From Syntrophobacterales bacterium (GTDB taxonomy: Bacteria; Desulfobacterota; Syntrophobacteria; Syntrophobacterales; Thermodesulforhabdaceae), in contig JAOACS010000025.1 in NCBI GenBank assembly GCA_026417655.1, positions 1-64,000 of the forward strand: DNA of 64,000 nucleotides, given 5' to 3'. This document shows, piece after piece, positions 56,058 through 64,000 of this stretch; positions within the stretch are counted from its first letter, which is position 1; every line of letters starts with the position of its first letter. The notes under the pieces were generated by a model. The model was not told where the DNA came from, did not search any database, and worked only from the letters and a program-made list of their open reading frames with translations. The position numbers were made by a program, and so were the translations under genes.

Positions 56058-57146
56058 ATGAGTTTTACCATTATGGCTGGAGGTTCGGGAACTCGATTTT
56101 GGCCTGTGAGTCGCCGAAAATGCCCGAAGCAGTTTCTCAAAATTGTGAGCGAAGAGCCGATGGTGGTTGATACCTACAATAGAATAAGGCCCTTGGCGAA
56201 AGATGATAGGGAAATTTTTATAGTAGTTGGATCTGAACACGAAGAGATCGCTAAAGAATTTTTTGCTGGTACAAAGGTAAACATTGTCGTAGAGCCTATC
56301 GGTAGAAACACAGCCCCCTGTATAGGGCTTGCCGCAATTGTTGCCCAGTCTAAAGGACTTGATGAGGCTATGGCAATTCTTCCCTCAGATCATTATGTAG
56401 CCCTGCCGGATGTGTTTCGAAGGGATCTTTCAATGGCTATGGACCTTGCCAACAAAGAAAGTTGTATTGTAACTTTGGGAATCCTTCCCACAAGACCGGA
56501 GACAGGTTACGGCTATATCGAAGTTGTTGTAGAGGGGGGAGCCCTGGAAGTGGGAAAGGCCTTTTCTGTAAGGAGTTTTAAGGAAAAGCCAGATCTTAGC
56601 ACTGCTAGGCACTATATTGCATCCGGTAGGTATCTATGGAACGCAGGGATATTTGTGGCCAAGCCGTCCGTGATTCTTAACGAACTATCCCATTCCTTGC
56701 CAGATTTTTACCTAGGTTTGGAAAAACTCAAAACTGCTATGGACTCCCCCAATTTCTATGCATTACTGAACTCTCTCTACCAGCAGGCTCCAAATATCTC
56801 CTTCGACTATGCCGTTATGGAAAGGGCTAAGGTGCCTATCTTTGTCATCCCCTCTTCGTGCGGCTGGAGTGACGTGGGATCATGGTTCAGTTGTTATGAG
56901 CTTAAGTGTCAACTAAAGAAACATTCCGAAGATGGAAATATTTCGGAAGGAGAGGTTTGGTTTTTCAGCGCAAGGGAAAATTTTGTTCATTCCCAGACCT
57001 CCCGATCTATAGTATTACTTGGAGTTTCTAGGCTTTTGGTTGTAGATACTAATGATGCCCTTCTTATTGCCGATTTGGATCGACATCAGGAGATTAGGAA
57101 GATAACGGAACACTTTAGTAAGAGCGAAAAACACCATCTGATATAG
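56058..57146 (+). CDS. manC: Mannose-1-phosphate guanylyltransferase
   Basis: A 362-residue nucleotidyltransferase that makes GDP-mannose from GTP and mannose-1-phosphate for polysaccharide or glycan synthesis. The signature AGGSGTRFWPVSRRKCPKQFLKI is complete; ILPSDHY, RPETGYGYIE, the FKEKPD lysine motif, YLWNAGIFV and SFDYAVMERA follow. It has only the transferase unit and no C-terminal phosphomannose isomerase cupin. It is 12 bases after the DnaJ-like gene and 18 bases before the Nudix gene. Confidence 0.94.
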   Translation: MSFTIMAGGSGTRFWPVSRRKCPKQFLKIVSEEPMVVDTYNRIRPLAKDDREIFIVVGSEHEEIAKEFFAGTKVNIVVEPIGRNTAPCIGLAAIVAQSKGLDEAMAILPSDHYVALPDVFRRDLSMAMDLANKESCIVTLGILPTRPETGYGYIEVVVEGGALEVGKAFSVRSFKEKPDLSTARHYIASGRYLWNAGIFVAKPSVILNELSHSLPDFYLGLEKLKTAMDSPNFYALLNSLYQQAPNISFDYAVMERAKVPIFVIPSSCGWSDVGSWFSCYELKCQLKKHSEDGNISEGEVWFFSARENFVHSQTSRSIVLLGVSRLLVVDTNDALLIADLDRHQEIRKITEHFSKSEKHHLI

Positions 57147-57164
57147 GAGATTAGGATTCGTTGG

Positions 57165-57683
57165 ATGAACTGGGGACTATGGCGTTATTGTCCTAAGTGT
57201 GGGGGGAATATAGTTAGAAACCTTAGGTCGGTAAATTCCTCTACAAGGTTCATTTGTCCATTTTGCAGAGGAATTTTTTATAGAAATCCAACTGTAGGTG
57301 TAGCGGTTATTGTTTTGGAAAGGGATAAAATTCTTCTGGTGAAACGAAAAGGTTCCTATGAAGGCATGTGGTGCATTCCCTGCGGTCACGTGGATTGGGG
57401 AGAGGACATAAGGGATGCTGCAAAGCGGGAAGTGTTTGAGGAAACGGGGTTAACAGTTGAGGTGGGCCCTGTTTTTGACGTTCAGTCTAATTTCCATGAT
57501 CCACTTCATCTTACCGTAGGGGTGTGGTTCTTGGGATGGGTTAGGGGAGGAACTCTTAGACCAGGGTCCGATGCTAGCGAGGTAGAATTTTTTAGCCTCG
57601 ATAGCCTTCCAGAGCCTATGGCATTCCCAACCGATAGGATAATTTGTCATAAGCTTAAAGAACACCTAGAAATCCTGCCATAA
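57165..57683 (+). CDS. Nudix hydrolase with N-terminal zinc ribbon
   Basis: A 172-residue protein. Residues 9-36 form a zinc ribbon (YCPKCGG and FICPFCRG), then a Nudix domain with the complete box G-x5-E-x7-REVFEETGL starting in CGHVDWGED. This layout resembles NudC- and ADP-ribose-type Nudix enzymes that have an N-terminal metal ribbon, but there is no NudC SQPWPFP motif, so it is not NudC. Substrate is unknown (a nucleoside diphosphate derivative). The short spacing to manC suggests, without proof, a GDP-sugar or nucleotide clean-up function. Confidence 0.88.
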   Translation: MNWGLWRYCPKCGGNIVRNLRSVNSSTRFICPFCRGIFYRNPTVGVAVIVLERDKILLVKRKGSYEGMWCIPCGHVDWGEDIRDAAKREVFEETGLTVEVGPVFDVQSNFHDPLHLTVGVWFLGWVRGGTLRPGSDASEVEFFSLDSLPEPMAFPTDRIICHKLKEHLEILP

Positions 57684-57895
57684 TTTTACACCACCTTAGC
57701 GGTTTCCTGCGTGCATATAAAAAGGATTGAAAGGCAGGATGAAAGCTAGATGGAAAACCTTTAGCTTGATCTAAGAGCTCAAGTAATTATTCGACTAGGT
57801 TGAAAAAGTGGAAATGTTTCTTTAAAATAGGCACTATAAAAAAATGTTATGGTTTTATTATTGCTACAAACTGGGTAAAGGAGGAGGTCTACTTT

Positions 57896-58480
57896 ATGAG
57901 AAAACATAGTCAAAGGGGTTTTACCATCGTGGAACTTGCCATTGTCTTAGTAATAATTGGCATTATTCTTGGTGCAGTTCTTAAAGGTCAGGAGTTAATA
58001 AATAACGCGAAGATCAAAAGAGTATATAACCAATATCGCGAGATCTTAGCTGCTGTATACACCTATTATGACAAATATGGTAAGTATCCAGGTGATGATC
58101 CAAATGCCAAAGCTAGGTGGGGAAATGCGGAAAATGGTAATGATAACGGTTTGATAGATGGTTTTACCCTTGGATGTACGGACCAAAACACTAATGTAGA
58201 AAGTTGCCAAGTCTGGAATCATTTACGCCTTGCAAATATTCTTACTGGCTCCGGAACTCAGGCACCATCTAATGCCTTTGGTGGAACTATCGGTATAGGA
58301 TATGGAACCGTCCAGGGGCTTGCCACTATGTGGATTGGTCTTAACAACTTACCAGGGGATGTATGCGCTAGTCTAGATCAGCAATACGATGATGGAGTTT
58401 ATAATACGGGGAGTATAAGAGGTTCTGGGGATTATGGAACGAATCCTAATGCTATGTACATCTTGTATATAAGGCTTTAA
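57896..58480 (+). CDS. Type IV prepilin-like protein
   Basis: A 194-residue pseudopilin. The leader MRKHSQRG is cleaved before Phe9 in RGFTIVELAIVLVIIG, with Glu at +5, the standard prepilin peptidase and N-methylation site, followed by the hydrophobic assembly helix. The globular part has YYDKYGKYPGDDPNAKARWG, common in minor pilins and pseudopilins, and at least three Cys. An upstream in-frame start at 57800 is rejected; ATG 57896 has GGAGGAGG upstream. It lies in tandem with the large pilin-adhesin and opposite the MSHA assembly genes. Confidence 0.9.
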   Translation: MRKHSQRGFTIVELAIVLVIIGIILGAVLKGQELINNAKIKRVYNQYREILAAVYTYYDKYGKYPGDDPNAKARWGNAENGNDNGLIDGFTLGCTDQNTNVESCQVWNHLRLANILTGSGTQAPSNAFGGTIGIGYGTVQGLATMWIGLNNLPGDVCASLDQQYDDGVYNTGSIRGSGDYGTNPNAMYILYIRL

Positions 58481-58515
58481 GGTATTCTCAGTACCTAATA
58501 ATATGCGAAGCGAAG

Positions 58516-58534
58516 GAAGGGGATTTTCCCCTTC
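58516..58534 (+). promoter_or_regulatory. Hairpin between the two pilin genes
   Basis: Perfect 7-bp stem GAAGGGG/CCCCTTC with loop ATTTT in the 72-base gap, ending about 5 bases before the ribosome site of the second gene. It is not followed by a T-run. It may lower read-through or translation of the large gene, or stabilise the upstream pilin message. Confidence 0.55.
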
Positions 58535-58552
58535 ATCAAGGAAATGCAAACT

Positions 58553-60817
58553 ATGAGCGGCGAGGGATCTAAATTTGGGTGCCGCTTTTATGGTTTTACC
58601 CTGATAGAGATTGCTATAGCGCTTGTTATAGTAGGGATTTTAATTGGGTCTGGAGTTAGTCTTGTAGCCTTTCTTACAAAGAGAGCCAAGTTTTCTGAAA
58701 ATAAAGAGAGACTAAAAGAGGCTTACGAATCAGTTCTAGCCTACGCCGTCCAAAGAAATACGTTGCCTTCCAGCATCGCCGATGCTGGAGGGCCTAGCCG
58801 AGATGTTTATGGTAATGAATTCCTTTATGTTTCAGTAGCTAATTGGGTTGGAAAAGACATTTGCACCACAGATCCTTTGATGCTTCTTACCGTTAATAAT
58901 ATCTCAGAGGGAGTGTCTTCCTCAGAGGTTGCCTTTATTATCATATCTAGGGGGGAAAATTACTGTAATCAAACAGGCTTAAATTCACCGTTTTCTATTT
59001 ACCCTAGGGGTGCTAGTGGAAATTGTTGCTCTCCCCATCCACCTGTGCCACCCTGTCCAGCTTCGAACGAATATGACGATTTAGTGATCTATATCGATAA
59101 AGGCAAGTTAAGACAAAGGGTATGTGATGCCTTTAAGATAGTAACTGAAGTCCTACCAACCGGTGAGGAGTATAAGGAATATCCAAGGGTCACTTTTGAA
59201 GCAGCCAATGGAACCCCTTTATACACCTGGTCGATCTCATCAGGTAGACTTCCTAATGGAATAGAATTGACCCCCTCAGGTGTTATTAGTGGAAGTCCTA
59301 CCGAATCGGGAACTTTTCCTTTCACAGTTCAGGTAAAAGATGCTGAAGGAAGAGTAGCCACCAAAGGTTTTTCTATTACGGTAGAATCTAACAAGCCCCG
59401 TATAACTACGGAGTTTTTACCTATAGGCTATGTAGGAGAACCGTATCCCTACGCCCAATTAAGTGCAACGGGAGGTAGTGGTGGATATAGCTTTTCGGGG
59501 GTATTACCCCAGGATTTGGGTTTGTCTATTGACGCAGACGGAAAAATTGGGGGAATTCCCACACGGGAAGGCACTTATTCAGTATTGTTTACGGTGATCG
59601 ATTCTTCGGGAAATAAAAGTCATAAAACTCTTTCAGTTACCATATATCCTGCACGTTCGGGTGGTCTTATTCTGAGTCCTCCCTCTGGTACATCTTGGAG
59701 TGCTACGATTGGTCAGAGCTTTTCTGCTGTTATTTCTGTGTCGGGAGGAGCTCCACCCTATTCTAATACACAATGTAGTCCTTCAGCCTGTGCTGGCCTT
59801 ACACTTTCCTGTTCTTCAGATAGAGGGACTATCTCGGGAACCTATACTGGAGGATCCTGCACTTTTTCGATAGGATGGAAGGATTCGCTGCAGCAAAATG
59901 CAATAGGGACTTATTATGTCAACCAGTCCTGTTTACCCCTCGCTATTACGCCTTCTTCTGGAACAAGTTGGAATGCTACCGTTGGACAGAGTTTTTCTCA
60001 GACAATTAACATCTCTGGCGGGAAACCACCTCTTTACAATACTCAATGTGGACCTTTAGGTGGAACCTGTTCTGGATTAAATCTAAGCTGCACTGCGAAC
60101 TCGGGAGTTATATCAGGGACACCCACCGCTTCGGGAAGTTGCACAGCTAATGTGGCATGGAGAGATTCCTGTTCACCAAATCAGCAAACAATTAGTGGAA
60201 CATATACTATTAACATAAGTCAACCTTGCCCTTCTATGACACTTGATCCTACATCGGGAACCGTATTTTTGGCCTATGATGGAGAGTTTTTTTCTAAAAA
60301 TATTACCGTCTTAGGTGGCTACGGGACGAGATTTAATACCTTTTGTAGCTTAGTATGTTCTAAAAGTGTAGAAGGATTGACCGCAAATTGTACAGGAGAT
60401 GGAGCAACAATTTCTGGAAAACCCTACTCTTTAAAAACTGGTGAGCCTCAAGAATGTAATTTCAATGCTACGTGGGTGGATAGTTGTCCAAGCGGTAAAC
60501 AATCAATAGGTGGCAATTACAAAATAAATGTAATCTCTCCCCAGCTAGCTGTGGTTCCGGAAAGTAGCATTTATTACAAAAAAAATAACGACGCCTCCTG
60601 TTATCAAGCAGCCCCTAGGAGCTGCATTGTGGTAAGTTCAGGAGAGGTTATAAGTTTTTATCAAAACCTTAACATGTGTACTCGAGGATTATATGCCTGT
60701 CAGATCGATTACATGGGGCTAACGCAATACGACTTCAATAAGGATGGAAATATTGGGTTGCAGATCTTGCAGGGTTCATGCTATTTTAACGACTCTCCAT
60801 CGGCGCTTTGTATGTGA
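58553..60817 (+). CDS. Prepilin-anchored protein with Ig-like repeats (putative pilus-tip adhesin)
   Basis: A 754-residue product from the ATG at 58553 (an ATG at 58544 is in frame, but AAGGA is only 2 bases away from it). A prepilin peptidase site YG/FTLIEIAIALVIVG opens it: Glu at +5 and one hydrophobic helix. A pilin-type domain of roughly 200 residues follows. Then five repeats of about 80-95 residues resembling He_PIG/Ig-like folds occupy about 201-660; three of them share SGTSW.A.(I/V)GQSFS, (I)SGG..P and TQC.P elements. A C-terminal Cys-rich part has DFNKDGNIG, resembling a calcium-binding loop. Twenty or more Cys suggest disulfides. Likely a low-abundance surface adhesin carried by the pilus. 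No export other than pilus assembly is needed. Confidence 0.85.
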   Translation: MSGEGSKFGCRFYGFTLIEIAIALVIVGILIGSGVSLVAFLTKRAKFSENKERLKEAYESVLAYAVQRNTLPSSIADAGGPSRDVYGNEFLYVSVANWVGKDICTTDPLMLLTVNNISEGVSSSEVAFIIISRGENYCNQTGLNSPFSIYPRGASGNCCSPHPPVPPCPASNEYDDLVIYIDKGKLRQRVCDAFKIVTEVLPTGEEYKEYPRVTFEAANGTPLYTWSISSGRLPNGIELTPSGVISGSPTESGTFPFTVQVKDAEGRVATKGFSITVESNKPRITTEFLPIGYVGEPYPYAQLSATGGSGGYSFSGVLPQDLGLSIDADGKIGGIPTREGTYSVLFTVIDSSGNKSHKTLSVTIYPARSGGLILSPPSGTSWSATIGQSFSAVISVSGGAPPYSNTQCSPSACAGLTLSCSSDRGTISGTYTGGSCTFSIGWKDSLQQNAIGTYYVNQSCLPLAITPSSGTSWNATVGQSFSQTINISGGKPPLYNTQCGPLGGTCSGLNLSCTANSGVISGTPTASGSCTANVAWRDSCSPNQQTISGTYTINISQPCPSMTLDPTSGTVFLAYDGEFFSKNITVLGGYGTRFNTFCSLVCSKSVEGLTANCTGDGATISGKPYSLKTGEPQECNFNATWVDSCPSGKQSIGGNYKINVISPQLAVVPESSIYYKKNNDASCYQAAPRSCIVVSSGEVISFYQNLNMCTRGLYACQIDYMGLTQYDFNKDGNIGLQILQGSCYFNDSPSALCM

Positions 60818-60827
60818 TGAAGGAAAG

Positions 60828-61778
60828 TTACTCGAAGCTACAAAATTTAGTCTCCAAGTCCTTAAAGGAGGATGGTAGCTCAGACTTAATTTTCTTCACT
60901 TGATGTAACACCTCACAGGCTCTTTTTCTTTTTCCAAGGATTACTTCAACACCGATAAGATTAAAGGCGATATCTTCATCGGGTCTGATTTGAAAGGCCT
61001 CTTGAAGTATCTGTTCAGCTTCGCTGAAACGTCCTTTTGTAATAAGAAGAGCTCCTAGATTATTCATTACCGACGGGTCTCGGTATAAAGAAAGGTATTT
61101 TCTATAAAGATGTATAGCTTCTTCAGTATCCCCTTTTTTCCTGGCTTCTTCAGCTATAATTATTATTCCACTTTGGGTTGGTGAGACTGATGTAGTTATA
61201 AATTTTTCACCGGGATTTGGAGTCTTTTCTTCTGAATTCTTAGGAGACATCGGTTTCCCTTTATTCGTAACACGGGCAGGAGACTGTTCCTTAATGGGGG
61301 AATCATTTTTTTTGGAGGATAACCGATTTTCCAATGAAGCCTTTTCCGGCTTTTTCGTTGATTCGGGACTAGAATCGGCATCTTGAGGCTTATCTGGCTC
61401 TTTAAGATTATTACTGGTGTTAACAAAAAACTTACCTTCTGTGTGGTTATTTATAATTGGCGGTTCCGATGGAGTAACAGGTAAAGTATTTGTGGATGAA
61501 GCTAAATGGTAGGATGGGGAGTTCTTCGTTTGGACGGAAGGAACTGAAGGGATTTGGGATTTATGGTTTCTAGTTGAATAAAATCCATGGGGACCTAGAG
61601 TGATTCCTAGGGTAACGAGTAGGGTTACCATGCCTATGATAATAACAATTCTATAGGGCCGCCATCGACTACTCTTTGAGTCGCGCTCTCCCCCATTCAG
61701 CAAGACTATCTCCTGGTGTGGTAAGTTCAACTGAGATCGCTCTTCCATTTGACGTATAATCTCGTAGAGCTTACTCAT
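60828..61778 (-). CDS. TPR-containing pilus biogenesis protein, MshN-like
   Basis: A 316-residue inner-membrane protein with a cytosolic N-terminus (LYEIIRQMEERSQ), one membrane helix at about 43-62, a long Ser/Pro/Lys-rich linker (70-200) and about three TPR repeats (EARKKGDTEEAIHLYRKYL, NNLGALLITKGRFSEAEQIL, AFNLIGVEVILGKRKRACEVL). It follows the MshL-like secretin with a 4-base overlap. The architecture fits MshN of MSHA pili, but it is low in sequence identity to any one family member by eye. Confidence 0.65.
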   Translation of the reverse strand: MSKLYEIIRQMEERSQLNLPHQEIVLLNGGERDSKSSRWRPYRIVIIIGMVTLLVTLGITLGPHGFYSTRNHKSQIPSVPSVQTKNSPSYHLASSTNTLPVTPSEPPIINNHTEGKFFVNTSNNLKEPDKPQDADSSPESTKKPEKASLENRLSSKKNDSPIKEQSPARVTNKGKPMSPKNSEEKTPNPGEKFITTSVSPTQSGIIIIAEEARKKGDTEEAIHLYRKYLSLYRDPSVMNNLGALLITKGRFSEAEQILQEAFQIRPDEDIAFNLIGVEVILGKRKRACEVLHQVKKIKSELPSSFKDLETKFCSFE

Positions 61779-63292
61779 ACCATAGTCCTTGCTCTTAAAA
61801 GAATAATTAGCTCTACCTTGTTTTGACTTCCGCTTTTTTGACCAAAGAGAGAACCAAGAATTGGAATTTGGCCAAGAACTGGCACTCGAGAGTTCGCCTC
61901 TTTACGCTTATCCGTGATAATACCTCCAATGATAACCATATCTTCAGGGTTTACCTTGACTACTGTGCTGGTTTCTCTGAGGTTAACTGTTGGGAGAGTG
62001 ATGGTATTTTCTTCTATTACTTTTTCTGCCAGAGAGACCACATCGCTTTTTATGGGAACCAATTGAAGAATAATACTCCCTCCCTGGGTTACGTAGGGAA
62101 CAACACCGAAGATAAGCCCGTCAAAGACAGCTGACGTTTCTACCGTGGTTTCCCTAGTCTCGGATCCAGTGCCTGTGGTAACTTCTCGTTTAATGGATTT
62201 TACATAGGCAATGGATGTACCAGCGCTTATTAGAGCAGGTTGTCCGTGCATTACTCTTATTTTTGGATTTGAGATAATATTTACGGTTCCATAGTTTTCT
62301 ATCATTTTAAGAATTGCATCGAAATATGGGGCTGCTGTTACATGAGCAATAAGAGCTTTTGTCTCTTCACCGGATCCAAAAAACAGATTGGTCACACTAG
62401 AAATGTTCGGCTTTTTCCCTATCTCTTCACTCAGAACTGTCTGCCACTGAACACCGAACTCGTGGGATTTGCTCAATTCTACTTCTACAATTCTTGCTTC
62501 TATAATGACCTGTTTAGTATAGCGGGATTCTAGGTTTTCTATGAAGGCCTTTAGATTTCGTAGATTCCTGGGATGATCTCTTACCATTAGGGTTCCAGTA
62601 AAACGATCGAAAAAGAAGGTTCCATCCTTAGATAAGAGTCCTCCCCTTAGGTTCCTTTCTATCATAGTGTAGATATCGTTTGCCTCTTCGGAGGTTTTTC
62701 CACTAAGCTCGAAAAGCCCAGTAAGGGGACTTATAATCTCCTTCGTACCTTCACCTCCTGTTGTTCTCCCTCCTAACACATCTCCTCCTAAAGTGAACTT
62801 TGAAGATCTGAGGGTAAGGAGAAAACTCAGGTTAAATATTTCTTCCTTTGTCGCCTGAATTCTAAGGACACCACCACTTATCGTGTATCCCACATCAAGA
62901 GAATCGGTGATAGCTTCAATCGCTTGCCTTAAAGGAAAATTTTGAAGCTCGAGAGTGATAAGACGTTTCTCTGGTGGTATAGCTTGTTCTGCCTCTTTAT
63001 CTATAATGAGATTGAGACCAGCTTCTCTCGCAAGATAAAATAACACATTGTGATAATCCTCCTGAACAACGGAGATAGAAACTATTTTGGAATCAAGGGG
63101 AGAAAGATTCTTGAAAACAGGTAAAAAAATGTTCTGTTCCTGTTTCGTTGGGTTTTCACTACTAGGGTAAGTTGTAACCCTGGGTAACGAGTTTTTCTTC
63201 CCTTCCATTGAAGAACACCCAAACGATGCAACAATGATCGCTAGTAGGCTATATTTCACTATCCTTTCCAACCAAAAGAACCCTTTCTTCAT
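61775..63292 (-). CDS. mshL: MSHA-type secretin (MshL/PilQ family)
   Basis: A 505-residue secretin forming the outer-membrane channel for the pilus. Signal peptide with Cys26 in VASFGCSS suggests lipidation, though the lipobox is imperfect. An N-terminal STN-like segment (AREAGLNLIIDKEAEQAI) and DUF/N-domain (RSSKFTLGGDVLGG) precede the secretin core: EARIVEVELSKSHEFGVQWQ, LRETSTVVKV, MVIIGGIITDK and VPVLGQIPILGSLFGQK, the conserved C-terminal signature. A TTG at 63298 is in frame; ATG 63292 has AAGGA 6 bases upstream. It overlaps mshK-like by 44 bases. Confidence 0.88.
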   Translation of the reverse strand: MKKGFFWLERIVKYSLLAIIVASFGCSSMEGKKNSLPRVTTYPSSENPTKQEQNIFLPVFKNLSPLDSKIVSISVVQEDYHNVLFYLAREAGLNLIIDKEAEQAIPPEKRLITLELQNFPLRQAIEAITDSLDVGYTISGGVLRIQATKEEIFNLSFLLTLRSSKFTLGGDVLGGRTTGGEGTKEIISPLTGLFELSGKTSEEANDIYTMIERNLRGGLLSKDGTFFFDRFTGTLMVRDHPRNLRNLKAFIENLESRYTKQVIIEARIVEVELSKSHEFGVQWQTVLSEEIGKKPNISSVTNLFFGSGEETKALIAHVTAAPYFDAILKMIENYGTVNIISNPKIRVMHGQPALISAGTSIAYVKSIKREVTTGTGSETRETTVETSAVFDGLIFGVVPYVTQGGSIILQLVPIKSDVVSLAEKVIEENTITLPTVNLRETSTVVKVNPEDMVIIGGIITDKRKEANSRVPVLGQIPILGSLFGQKSGSQNKVELIILLRARTMV

Positions 63293-63725
63293 CTCCAATC
63301 CTTATTTTTACTTTATGGGTATCGATATGGATGATCGTAGCCTTTTGAAGTAAATTGTTACCCTCTTTGTAGGGCATACCATTTATCAAACAAAGCTTAT
63401 GGCCGTTCACTATGAAGACCGAGCTAACACGAACTTTTTCTTTTGAGACAATAGGGGATTCTTGAGGGACTATAGAAATGGGCTGCTCCTTCCTCATTAA
63501 GAAGGGGTTTGCAATAGATTTTTCTCGCTGAATTTCTATTTCCTTATTACTTTGAACTGTCTCAAGATGAGGGAAAAATACTTGGGGGATTTGACCTACT
63601 ATGATAGGAGGGGCTGGTGGTTTGGACTTGAAGACTTCTAGGATCCCTAGGGCTAGGCAGGCTGTTAGTGTCATAAAGGGTAACCACAGTACAAGCCATG
63701 GAAGAACATGTTCAAGGCGTTTCAT
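63249..63725 (-). CDS. MshK/PilP-like periplasmic pilus protein
   Basis: A 158-residue protein with one N-terminal membrane helix (about 9-30), a Pro-rich linker and a small C-terminal domain, VRVSSVFIVNGHKLCLINGMPYKEGN followed by KVKIRIGDEERVLLVG. This is the GspC/PilP/MshK pattern of a short beta domain linking the inner-membrane platform to the secretin. The gene is between a partial MshJ-like gene and mshL, matching MSHA operon order (J-K-L). Start ATG overlaps the previous gene's end. Confidence 0.72.
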   Translation of the reverse strand: MKRLEHVLPWLVLWLPFMTLTACLALGILEVFKSKPPAPPIIVGQIPQVFFPHLETVQSNKEIEIQREKSIANPFLMRKEQPISIVPQESPIVSKEKVRVSSVFIVNGHKLCLINGMPYKEGNNLLQKATIIHIDTHKVKIRIGDEERVLLVGKDSEI

Positions 63726-64000
63726 GGGTAAGATACACCTTTTTGCCCTTTATGTTTACCATTGGGATGCAGTTGGTCTTTTCGGATATCTTCATGTCTT
63801 TTATCTCTAGACACGTCGAGATATTCATGGATTCCAAAAAGAAGAAACCCTTACCATTATAGATCGTAGAAATCTTTTTTAACATTTCGTTAAGAGGCTC
63901 TGGCATTATATACTCCTCTATCATGACCTCCTTCGGATATGTGAGTTGACTAAGAAACGTTTGATAACGATCTATATCTTCAACGAGCTTTTTCAGTGAA
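63712..64000 (-). CDS. Partial PilO/MshJ-like pilus protein (5' end beyond window)
   Basis: The minus-strand frame is open from the right edge down to the TGA at 63712 and codes for at least 95 residues. The ATG at 63924 is internal: in-frame codons continue upstream as far as the window goes. Segments such as MPEPLNEMLKKISTIYNGKGFFFLE resemble the PilO/MshJ pattern that precedes its ferredoxin-like fold. Position directly upstream of mshK supports MshJ. The C-terminal end (KGKKVYLTHETP) is shorter than I expect for MshJ, so identity is tentative. Confidence 0.55.
   Translation of the reverse strand, partial: SLKKLVEDIDRYQTFLSQLTYPKEVMIEEYIMPEPLNEMLKKISTIYNGKGFFFLESMNISTCLEIKDMKISEKTNCIPMVNIKGKKVYLTHETP

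Overview
The window is a bacterial chromosome segment, roughly 44% GC by eye, almost fully coding, with no rRNA, tRNA, CRISPR, prophage or insertion sequence that I can see. The gene set points to a Gram-negative, mainly anaerobic bacterium of the Desulfobacterota (deltaproteobacterial) type. Evidence for this: a CooC-type Ni-insertion ATPase, MetF/MetV with an MvhD-like Fe-S subunit, several 2-hydroxyacyl-CoA-dehydratase activator-type proteins, a tandem (dimeric-form) UvrA, GlnB/GlnD, RNase G, CheZ, TonB/ExbBD, MSHA-type pilus genes and a probable small selenoprotein. The first 19 bases are an exact Tn5/Nextera mosaic-end adapter, so this is a draft contig whose left end is artificial.

Layout. 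0-14.4 kb, plus strand: DUF1015 fragment, tRNA methyltransferase-like gene, SDR reductase and FabH, CooC, purine genes (stand-alone IMP cyclohydrolase, PurD, PurE), TsaC, a MurG-HEAT fusion followed by an MraY homologue, a ThiF-like E1, PepA, endonuclease III and a nucleoside-recognition membrane protein. 14.4-27.0 kb, minus strand: a YjiL/YjiM-like activator and double-cubane-type protein pair, an AEC transporter, CheZ with an N-terminal extension, a 1781-residue UvrA, a YchF-like GTPase and a CDF-MauE fusion. 27.2-31.9 kb, plus strand: nadE-glnB-glnD. 32-40.6 kb, mostly minus: katG/perR, a ZIP transporter, a ROK kinase, metF-metV-mvhD, ridA (plus strand) and dnaN.

40.6-40.9 kb is a non-coding AT-rich block beside dnaN. 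It holds one canonical DnaA box and seven copies of the 9-mer TTTTCGACA, and is a good candidate replication origin. It is followed by tonB-exbD-exbB (minus), whose leader contains a promoter followed directly by an intrinsic terminator. Divergent from this is a 55-codon gene with an in-frame TGA, two CxxC pairs and a 4-base overlap with rlmH: a likely selenoprotein. Then come a split, very large acyl-CoA-dehydratase activase (two genes) and RNase G.

49.7-64 kb: FAD oxidase, PBP1b-like synthase and a tandem universal stress protein (minus); PanE, a small DnaJ-like protein, mannose-1-phosphate guanylyltransferase, a Nudix hydrolase, a pilin and a 754-residue pilin-anchored Ig-repeat protein (plus). 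These converge on MSHA-type assembly genes (mshN-, mshL-, mshK-like and a partial mshJ-like gene, minus) that run off the right end.

The observations I rate highest are the predicted selenoprotein, the candidate oriC with its unusual 9-mer array, and the MurG-HEAT/MraY pair with a changed histidine motif.
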